Under the pieces are notes generated by a model. It was not told the DNA's origin. It saw only the letters and a list, made by a program, of their open reading frames with translations, and made no database searches. Made by a program: the position numbers and the translations under genes. Below, one piece after another: positions 28,801-40,500 of a DNA stretch of 64,000 bases; the stretch's first letter is position 1; each line of letters opens with the position of its first letter. The DNA lies in NCBI RefSeq assembly GCF_910591885.1, contig NC_063281.1, forward strand, positions 8,509,700-8,573,699, given 5' to 3'. Source of the DNA: Bombus terrestris (Eukaryota > Arthropoda > Insecta > Hymenoptera > Apidae).

Positions 28801-31800
28801 TCGGGTCAACCCCAAGACCATCCCGTCAGGTAATCTCCCTCCCTCTGCACTTTCTCATTTTCTACTTCACCCTGGGCAAAACTTTCCGCGCAGAAGTGTT
28901 TCGGTTGCGTCGGATCTCGTTCCGACCATGTTTTTCTTTCTGACGCGCGTACAAGAACCGAGGAGGAAGGGTGGAATAATAGGGCCAGGAAAGCGACAGA
29001 ACCTCGTTCACGTATGCTCTTCGTGCTTTCGATTTGAAAATTCACGCTTTGAAATAAACTTGTAGTATTTGACGAAGAATTGCAAACGAAAGATGGGAAG
29101 TGATGTTCTTTCCACATTGTACGTGTTATTTATGTCATTTCCTTAATTCTCTATTTTTCTGTACTATTTTGTCCTTTTTTTTTCATCATAGTTTTAAATA
29201 TTTGATGCATATGTCGTACGAGCAAGACTAGAAATAGCTGTTTCTGTTTTCAAAGCTGGAGCTCGTGGATCAGCGTGAGCTAATTGCACTTAATCGATCT
29301 ATTTCGATCTTTTTGACATTTATACGTAATTTGATTTTCGATCTTTGTCGAAATGCTTTTGTTCGCGTAGAATGATCACGCATTTTACCTATACGTATAA
29401 TTGTGCTCCTATAATCTGGTCGTTAAATAAACGATTAAACAAATAAATAAACACTTTATTAGAAATCCAGACAGAATAACACATTACAATATATGGGGTA
29501 AATATATCAAAACACTTTAATTTTTTCTATATTCCTCGCTCAGTATTAGATTGTTAGAATTTTTGTAATTTTAAGTATTCGAAGGATTATTAATAAAATA
29601 TGTGCGAAATTTTTGACAGGTCTTCAACCTGGCGAAGGTCTACCAATGTGGAAATCGGACACATCGGATGGTCCGGAAACCCACCAGAACTCGAACGTTC
29701 CAAAATCCGTGGCTGGACTCAATGGTAAACAGAAATTCTCCACGATCCATCAACGATCGAGAGTCGAATTTCCCTTCGTATTCTCGATATCGTTCCCTTT
29801 TGTCATCTTCCTCTTACCACCTTTCCACATACTTTTTGTTCTTTCTTTTGCTTGTACTTGGAAAATGCGACGTTCGTTTCCGGACTATCGCAGGACTTCT
29901 CAATTCGACAGTGTCGAGTCGGCGGTCGGAGATGAACGGAACCACTCCTCTGGACGAGAAACCGCTGGATGTTTCCTCCAACGACAAGGTTCATCCCCTG
30001 TACGGCCATGGGGTCTGCAAGTGGCCAGGCTGTGAAGTTATTTGTGAAGACTATCAAGCATTCCTTAAGTGAGTCCTCAAATTTCTCAAATTTCCACCGT
30101 TTTATCGCTATCATAGTAATCAGAGATTTGAAGTCGATCGCTCTTGTCAATCCTCTAATCGATAATTAGAAAATAACTTCTGGAAAGACACGAAAACGTA
30201 TCGCGGCAAAAAATAAAGTTATTAACGAAATCTCATTAATTATGACACTAAGTGGGAGATCCTTCTAAACATTGAAACACTTAAAATCTTAACTTACGAT
30301 ACCATAATTTTTAATCGGTCGTTTAAGAAAGAATTTATTAATACTATATTTGTATTACCACGTTGTCAAAGGGTTAATTCTATTTCTTCGAAACGGAGAA
30401 GGATATTGACAATATAAACTTCGAGAGTTTTTAATCCACCGACGTTAACAACCGATTTGGCTATTTGAGACCCGCGATGTATAACCGGAAAGTAGGTAAA
30501 TCCCAGCGCAGCAGGGATAGACAGTGATTCTTGGGCTGGCAGAGAAAGAGAAGAACCGGCGAAGAATAAAGTCGGCAATTTCGCCCAGTGGAATGAGTTA
30601 AGAGAAGGCGCCACTCGCGAGGGGTTGGCTCGAGGAAGTGTAGAAAAATCGCTCGAGTCAGCGTATCTCATTGACATCCGGCACCTTCTTCATCGGTCTC
30701 AAAGCAGAGGCAGCATTTGCCTCCCTCGGTCGACGGGAATCCCTTAGTAATCACGAGGCTCGTCGCCGCAAACTCCCTCAAACAAGCCGTTACTTAAAAA
30801 AGGACGAGAAAAAAAGGAAAACGCTAATTACCTTTGTCTCATTAATATTCACGACATTCGACCGCATCGTTATGCCTCTCGGTCTAATCCCCTTCCTCCT
30901 GTTCCCTGCGCCTCTTCCCGTTGGACCTTCCCGTATTCTTGGTCTTAACCAACCTCTCTCCCTCTTTTTCCTTTCTTCACCCTCTTTTACCCTTCGCGAT
31001 ACACCGGCCGGCGACGAAGAAGGATTACGGAAATTCTTAAATACGGAATCTCGTTGCCAGCCCTCAGACCATCGTGGAACTCGATTCTTTCGGTGTCCCG
31101 TGGGATAAGATTCACCACGGCCAGAGACAAACGTTTCTTTGTAACGCGGCGAAGCTTTGATTTCCCCGTAAACGACCCGACATTGTTCGCGACATAATTT
31201 CATTAGTCTTCGCTGGAGGATTCGCGGTGAAGGGATGGGTTCTCGAATAATTCTTCGGTGTAAGTAGAAATTCTTCAGAGTTGATACGGAAATTTACCAT
31301 TTACCTATTAAGCGATGTCTAATAATAACGATAAAGATAGCACGAATCCTTAAAGAAAAAAACAATTCATGTTTGACTGGAAATCTCACATCTTAAAGTC
31401 GACTTATATGGAATTACGTAATGAAGAAAGTAAACAAAATATATTAAAATTAAATTCTTTACCATTTACATATTAATGATGATCGTGCTAATTAAAAGAG
31501 AATGAACTGAAATTAACTTTTTGAACGATACTGCAGGCACTTGAACACGGAGCACACGCTGGACGACAGATCTACGGCGCAGGCCAGGGTTCAGATGCAA
31601 GTTGTCTCGCAGCTAGAAATTCAGTTGCAGAAGGAACGGGACCGGCTAACCGCCATGATGCATCATCTGCACGTGGCGAAACAAATGGCTTCCCCCGAAC
31701 CACCAAAGTCCTCCGAGTCATCGGTGAGTGTTCGCATTACCAAACACGATCGTTATAGAATACATTAAATAATAAAATTCCAAATTTTGCATATTGAAGC

Positions 31801-34800
31801 AGTTTCTGCATAGCGCTGTCCAAGCTGTGCTCGATGCAATAAGGACTCTCGTAAAGTAGCCATTAGAAACTGTTCGATCGAAAGTTACCAGGAGAAAAAC
31901 AATATGTCAGCGTAAATTATAGGGATGGTACAAGTCATATACGAGCGATATGGATAGCAATAATCGTAAGGTGGTAGGTTATGCGGTTCTGTACGTGGAA
32001 CGAACGCTGTATGGGGCCAGAATCCGGAAAAACGTTTCCTAACGATCGTGTCGGGATGGTAAACTCTTCTGGCAGCACCGTTCGGTAGTCGTAAAGCCAG
32101 ATTTTCACGGCGCTCGGAGAATTTTACGAGCTCTCGCCGCGGCTAACAACAACGCCAGTTTCAGTTTTAACGCGCCGCCGAGTAGACTCGCTAATTTATA
32201 CATAAAGTTTGCATTAATAATTCATCGGGTCCTCGTTGATTTTATATCGCCTTAATTAAAACCTCTAACAAGTCCGACAGTCGGAGAATACCAATATCGC
32301 ATTAGCCCTCTCTCCGTGCGGCTGCGTGGCTCGTCCTCTCTGGCCGACTTAATTATTTTAACGCGAAAGGGAGGAGCCGCCCTCTCCCCCCGCACTCTGC
32401 TCGGATCATCTCTGATATCGAGACCGTACTGCTGGAATATATTTCGTATCAACATATTCGAATGTGACTTGTTCATTAATAAAAAAGAAACTTCCAACCT
32501 TATTATAACTTTTTATAAATCGGCATAAAACAATGGATATGCTGTAACGAATTATATTACCGGGGATAGCTCTACACGTTCTTCTTTTTCCTCTTTTACA
32601 TTAAGCAGATACCTTTAATTGTATAAAAAAGCGTATTTTAACTTTTTTAATAGGATTTATCAAGGCTACAGAAAAAGATAACGTTATTTTATTCTCTCTT
32701 CTTTTTCTCATAATTCCTAAAATGTCAAATTAATCAGCAGTGTATGTGTACAGTAATTTTTCAGCTTTACTATCTGATCTCAAATTCAAGGCTGATTTGA
32801 AAGCCTAATACATTATTGTAGTATTGTGTAAAATATAATACATTTTCAGTTTATGGCTTCCGAGTTTATGGATTACTCGTCAGAGGATTTCATACACTCG
32901 GAAATATTTATTTATTACGATATTCGTTGCATTTCACGATATCAGATGTTTGAGAGAAATTCAAAGAAAAATTTAGCGCAAACTTACGTGTCAATGACCT
33001 GTAAGAAATTGAACCTATAGGTTTGTGAGAAAATACACATGCGTGCAAAAGTAATCAAAAAGCTTGATAAATTCTACAAAATGATCGTTCATTTAAGCTT
33101 TATTAAAGAATTAAAAAACATCGATAGAGTCATCGAAATCCTGCAATCAATGGCTCTAAATACTTTCGCCAAGTATACAACACCTCATTCTTTTTTCAGA
33201 CGGGTTCGAGTATACCAAAGTTAAATCTCTCAACCGCCCTAATGAGCCAACCACCGCCGAACTTCGGCGTCTCTCAAGTGTCTCCAGTCTCGATGTCCGC
33301 ATTGGTGTCGGCGGTCAGGTCGCCAGCAGGTGGACAGCTGCCACCCTCCGCAGGTGGTGCGCCCATGCCACCTATTCCCAACATGTCGAATATGTCTGGG
33401 ATGCCACCTTTGCCGAACATGCCAGGTAGCATGCCTACGATGCCAACGATGCCGAGCATGGCAGGGCCCATCAGACGACGTATCAGTGATAAATCCGCTC
33501 TTTCCTTGGCAGGAGGTAAGGTCATCTCGTATTTTCTGTCATCTTTTACTTTCACGATTATATTCTATCTTTCACGTATTTCTGATTAGTAAGTTTCTTG
33601 TCATGGACCGGTCAGGAGTATCGAAAAATCGTGTTTGACATTGTTGAAGTTGTGCGTTCTTCCGTTTTACCTGCGATAAAGAAAGTGGTTAGCATACAAA
33701 AGATACCGGTAATCAATTTAAAAGTAATATGGATAACTGTCGATGAGATTCATTAACGGTTTATTGAAAGAACCATTTTTCAAGTATGTAAGTTTAAGAG
33801 ATATATGTATAAGGAAAGAAAGGATTAAAATATCGTCTTGAGAAAGGTGAAACGAAAGATATGTAAATTCAGAAATTGAATACTATTCGTAGGACTGTAT
33901 GACGAGGGCACTGTAAGGCGCAGAGTAGCCGTCGATAGATCTGGAATAGATATTAACGAAGGTAACGATTTAACCAAAATTCAGTCGGGGAAACGTGCGA
34001 CCCGCGAAATGCTATTTTTGTCTCGCTCGCCAATTTATTTCTTAATCTTAATCTAAAAAGATTACGAATAAAGCCGTATACACTTGAGTTAACATAATTT
34101 CACTGAAGATGATAGTGAATTTATGCTCCAAATTGAAAAACAATATTTTAAAAAGCATTTCCCGGCTCGTCCTTGTCAACTATGCCCCGACGAAAAGAAA
34201 ATCCTGTAGCAAATGCTCTTTACGGTCCTCTCTTGATCTCGTGCCTTTTTTCCTATCGTAAACTCTATCACACGCACAGATTTATTCACGGTAGCAACAA
34301 TGTCACGTGAGCTACAGTGTTCGAAACCTTGTTGGCGACGAATCTAATAGGTACATAGAGTGCGAAAGGTGTAAAACAATTAAACCAAGAGTAAAAGTCG
34401 AAATAAACCAAAAATAAAGAAAAGAGTAAAAGATATAAACGAGCATAAAACAAGAAACAAAAAAAAAAGGAAAGAAAAAAAAGAAAATGAACAAAAATTA
34501 ATGAATTTCTAAACGTACGCCAGTTCGAACTTCTTTCTTACCGATGCTTCTGTTGTTTCCTTATTTCTTGTGCTGCCCGCCCTCCCCACCGTGTAGGGCT
34601 GCCCTACATGCTGGAGCGTGCTGGCCTTGACGTCCAACAAGGTACTGTCAACCTTCTTTCCACGCTCCTTTGGTGGCTTTAAGGATTTTCTTAAAGGGTG
34701 CACCCTTTGCATGCAGGAAGAAAACTTTCACCTCTTTCAATCCCCTTACTCCTCTTCTGCCCTGTAGAATAGAGATTCAGATACTTCAATCGTCATCCCC

Positions 34801-37529
34801 GATTTTCTACAAAGAGGGATGAACGAGGCTTGACAAGAAGTATCCGTTTCTATCTACCCTAAATCATATCCAATCGCTTCTTGCTTAATCTTTGATCTAG
34901 TTTTAAGAATGTCGTACATAGTTTTGATTCGATATTTGTTTTCTGAGCATGCGATCAAATACAAGCTGATCCCCTTTCGTTTCACACGAACGTCACGAAT
35001 TGTTTATTTATTGTTTTGTTTGGAAAAAAGAATAGAGAAGAACTAAGTAACGCGAATTAATTTTGCAACAAAAATCAAAAATATGAACACATAACAAATT
35101 TTCAAATAATGGCTTTTCTAAAAATTTTGCTGACAACCATCTCTTTAAACGATGCTTGAAACGTTAGCATACTGCTTGTTAGTTGTAAATTTAAGTAATC
35201 ATCCGAGACATGCGAAAAGAGATGGTGTCGATGAACTTTTACCCCTTGGCCGCGTAAGGGTTCCGCGTAACTCCTGCCGTTTTCATACTCATTACGTTTT
35301 GAAAAATGAAACAAGCAAAGCTTCTTGGTATATTTCAGAAATTCAACGAAATAGGGAATTTTACAAGAACGCCGATGTCAGACCGCCGTTCACGTATGCA
35401 TCATTAATCAGACAGGTGAGTGAACCATTCGATACGCATTAGACATATTCCTTTAGCGTTCTGATTAATTCAGATATCGAATGAATTGTCCCCTAAGAGC
35501 GCCCCCTTTTAGATTTAATTTTCAAAGGAACACTCAAAGAAACCGGTGAGGATTACTTTACACCTCCCATCTTTGTAAAATGACAAATTGAATTTGGGGA
35601 ATTCTTCTGTTTTCTTTTTTTCACAGTCGATCATCGAGTCGCCGGAGAAACAATTGACGCTGAACGAGATCTACAACTGGTTTCAAAACACATTCTGCTA
35701 CTTCCGGCGCAACGCAGCAACGTGGAAGGTATATCTTTTGACTATAATAAAGGAAAAATATAACAAGCGTTAAGCAGGATGCAGAGAAATGTAAAAGATC
35801 AAAGAAAAATGAAGGTACGACGGTCATCGAATTTGAAGTTCGACTCTTTCTCGAAACGAGTGTTTCAGTTCATTCGAATATCCGAATATCGAATGTTCAA
35901 TCTCGTTTCAGAAGAAGGATTCGAGGATGTTATTTTATTATAGAAGTGATCACGTTGAATTATAAAAATCTTCGGCGTAAATAATTGATCGGAAGCGTGA
36001 AAATATCGGGAAAATTTCGTCAAAATGTCCTCGAACGATTCGGATGCAAAAATCCGCCGCGCTGCCATGCATTTAGGAAGTCTAAAATAATTTTCTCCTC
36101 TAAATGGATGAACTCAGCGTGGCACGAGTTATGCAACGTTTGATTGCAAGTCACAAAGACGAAATGACTGGTCGTGCAATTTGCATTTACGAGCAGATTA
36201 AGCTGAATGCGTTTTAACTAGAAAGGATGAGCTTTCAAGAATCTCAGATAATCTTACGTATTAATTTGAATTAACAGGCTAAGTGATGTGCCAAGCAGAC
36301 GAGCTGGTAACGATAATTGTGTTGCTTTCCCGATTTAAGGGGGAGACTCGGTAACATGTGAAATATTACGTCGTATTGCGATTCGTTTGTCATTTATCAA
36401 AATGATTTCTGTTTTTCCATCGTATCTTTTCTTAGCCAGCAGTCTTGCAGCCCGTAATTAAAATCTTCTTGGGAGACTGTTATTCTAATTGGAACTTAAC
36501 AATGATCTGACACGATATTGCAATAATGTAATTTCTGACTGAAATCATACGGCGATAAATCACAATTAAATCGTAATATGACAACATATGATACGCTTGT
36601 TGGCAAGAGTGCGCGCGCGCGTGTGTTTTTTGCGTGTGTGCGAGTGAGCGTGGAAGTAATCGACGTTTGCCATGAAGCTTCGCCTCGCATGGTTATGTGT
36701 ATCTGAAAATTTTCAAAGCAACCACAGGTTTAACATCGGATATCAGACAGAGAGGAGGCAGCCAGATTCAACGTCACAGGATCCACGTTTTCCACGTCAG
36801 CGGAGGTCGTAACCTTCGACGCGATCTTCTCGTACAGTTCTTCCTAAATTTCTTACACCTATATACTTTTTTCATTTTTTTCTGATTTTCCTTTTCTTTT
36901 TTTTTTTTTTTTTTTTTACTTCTTTTGGAATTTTGTACGGCCCTGCGGCATGTATGATTGTTGTCGTTGCCCCTAGACTTAGATGACTAGCTGTGCATTA
37001 ACGATAAAGGAATGCCACATTATACCGTGTATCTTTCGATTAATCGTTTTGGTTCGTTATGTCCTCTTACGGCCTTGTCATTGCGCGACCATCGCCGGGT
37101 ATCCTTTGCTACTCACACACGACGTTACTTACTAATTCACTCATCAATCAGTTTCTCGGTTTTTCCCGGTGCTTTCCTGTTCTGTTCGAGCGGTTCGTTC
37201 GAGCCGTTTCTTAAAATTCAAGTTAGAGACAGGCTGCCACTTTAAATTTTCCACGATTTTATTTTCTATTAGCGCGTATTATTATTCCTGCCAATTATTA
37301 CAGTCGGAGTGTATTAAAGTGATAGCCTGCAAGATATAGACATGTTCCTTCACAAAAAGACACGATACAGCTTGTCTAAATCAGAGCCAACAGAGATAAT
37401 AGAGAAAGAGTCTCGTAATCCTTTACCTTCTCCGAGACAGATAAGAAAATCTCATCCATCCTCGTCTCATCTCAGCGTGTATCGGTTGTATCACCATCAT
37501 CATCGTCGTCATCGTCGCCATCGTTGTCT

Positions 37530-37560
<31 letters not shown>

Positions 37561-40500
37561 TGTCATCCGACGCCGGGGATGACGGAATGCCGCCTGTATA
37601 CAAAAAAAAAGAAAAGAAAAGCCAAAAAAGATACAGAAAAATTACACGCCATCGAATCGTGTTCCCCGATCGACAGCCGGCCTCGCGATTGAGTTGGCTT
37701 CGTTCGTTTTTTGCGTTGCTTATTTAGTCTATGTATTATTTTGTATAGAACGCAGTGCGACACAACCTGTCTCTCCACAAATGTTTCATGCGAGTCGAAA
37801 ACGTGAAAGGCGCCGTATGGACGGTGGACGAAGTGGAGTTTTACAAGAGACGTCCTCAACGCGCTTGCAGCACGACCGGGTACGTTGCCCCCGTCCCACC
37901 GACAAAAAAAATTCTACTGCCGCGTTTTTTATACTCTTTACTACGTCTCTATAGTTCTATTTACCTCTATATATATATTTACGACATATATTATATATAT
38001 ATCTTATTTATCTTTTTCTATCTTTTTCTATCGATATATTCATTATAATAATCTTCCCCCTTGGTACCCCCTCTCAAAATGGTTCTACCAACAACAAAAA
38101 CCGGTTTCAGACCACAATCCGAAATAATCGGCCTCGGTCGCATCCTGTCTCTTTATATCTTCTTCTCCTTACGTCCCTTGTGTTCCCCCCTCTTTGTTTT
38201 TTAATATAATAATATATATATTTTTATATTTCTAAATATTCTTCTGTCTTCTGTCTTTTTACATATTTATATAGATATTTATATAGATATATTTATACAA
38301 TACTCTCTCACTTATTCGCTTTTACTCTCTAATTACATACTCGTACCGCTAACCCCATTTTCCCACGCCCATTCATGTTTATACTTGTCAAGTTTTTTAC
38401 TATCTTTTTAACTTTTATATATATATATTAATATACGTCTTTTTATACATTTTTATATATATACATTATATATATATATATATATCGATATTTCTATATA
38501 TATACATTTATAAATATTTAATAGTGTTTAATATTCTATTTTTTATATGTATACATATTTATATATCTAGCTTCTTTTACATATATATTCACGTATTTTT
38601 CATAGCTATTTATATATATACATATTAATAAGGTTTTTTTAATCTGTGTACGCTCGCATCACGCGTGCGTGCGCAAGCCTCATATGTATGTATACGCACA
38701 TACACGCACGCTCTTCTGTGCATTTGTTTATCTGTGTACGATATATATATTTCTTGATTACCTACATATCGTGCCCTATCCTCACTTTTTTAAATACGTA
38801 TATACCTAGTGTATCTGTAGGTATGTTTCCAGACCTTTTGTGTACCTCATGCGTGCGCATTTCTCATACGTATAGATTTGTGTGCGTGTGTGTATATATA
38901 AACCATTTCTTTTTTCTCATACACCTGTGTACGCCATGATAATCTGTATTATCTGTAATTCGCTTGCGTCGTTTGTCCGTACGTCTGTCTCTGCTAACAT
39001 CGTGCTTCCCGAGATACAATCGTTCAAATTTCATTCTTCTAAAAAACCAACGCACATACCAAATTTCGCGTATTTCATAGAACGCGCGGAAACTTTGATC
39101 TTCTAAAATTGAATGATTAAAAAAGACGAATGTTCTTTTCCTCTTATGAACTCAGTTTCTCGACAAAATCCTCATTCACGAATAGGAAAAATAGAAAGAT
39201 AAAATTCTTTTTCACGAATTGTACTCGGGAAATTAGCTTTGTATTGTGTTTGGTCCCTCGTGCGTGTGATTTTTTTTACTTGCCCGTCTCTCGTGTGCGA
39301 TGGTAGCCGTCAGTATGAAGTGTGAGAACGTGTTGAAAGGATGTGTGTTCGAAGATCGTGAAATTCGACGATGAGGTGGAGGAGAAGGAGGAGGAAAGGA
39401 GCAGACGGGAGTGATTGTGCGAATGTGGCCGACTTCATTTTGCTCTTGTGTGAAAGAGTACCGTAGAAAACCGTGGTGTGTGCTTTTTAACAAGCATGTG
39501 GGCTTTGCAGCGACTAACCGACCGAGAATTGGCAGGGCCAAAGTCTCTCTGGCCCGAGTCTAGTCTCGAATACCCGGAAGCCGGATGCGGGATATGCCAG
39601 TGCAGAGTGAGAACCGCTGAATTGCACTTGGTCAGGTAGTGAGAGGAAAATCGTCTTACTACGTATATTACTTTACGTTTGTTTTTTTATTCTCTACCCC
39701 CTTCTTTGCGAGTCTGTGCTGTCTTTGTTATTCTCTGGGACGCCGGGATTCGATCGAGTCGGGGGCCTTGCTCGATCATCGAATCCCTACTGGGTAGGAG
39801 AGGACGACGAGGCTAATTACGAGCTATTAACGGTTCGTGATCTCGTCTTACATTTTTACGAGATAATACGACACGTGCATGAGATCGAGAGTCGCGATCG
39901 TTTTGCGTTCGAGAAACGGTCGTGCCACTCGAGGGCAACGTTTTTCGTTAGACGCTTTAAGAACGTACGCAGAAAGGAGAAGAGCGTAGAGCTCAGCAGA
40001 ATAATTACCAAAAAAAAAAAAAAAAGAAAAAACGAAAGACAAAAGGAAAATCGAAACGAAAAAAAAAAGTAGAAGCTAGAAAGGGAAGGAAACGTAACCA
40101 AAAACCAAACGAAATAAGTTTCAACAGCAACAAGCAGAAACAACCTTTATCTTTTTTACTCTCTTTTTCTCTATTTCTTGGTGGTCTTGTCTGTGTATAC
40201 AGAACGCGATCCGCACCAATCTATCATTGCACAAGTGTTTTGTGCGCTATGAGGACGACTTCGGGTCATTCTGGATGGTGGACGACGCCGAGTTCGTAAA
40301 GCGGCGGCATCTGTCCCGCGGCCGCCCCAGGAAATATGACCCAACCCCATCACCCACTCCACCCCACCTCTCCGCACAGTAAGCACTACCACTTTTTAGA
40401 ATTCTGCTGGCTGGTTGGCGCGACGTTCTGACCTTACCGCGGTATTCTCTTGTAACGCGGCGACCGGGACGTTTTCGCTTGGTCGTTGCCTACATGAACG

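Noticed and set aside
37342..37692. 116-codon plus-strand frame with His/Arg runs
   Set aside because: Created by the CAT/CGT microsatellite. It lies in the intron just before FoxP exon A.
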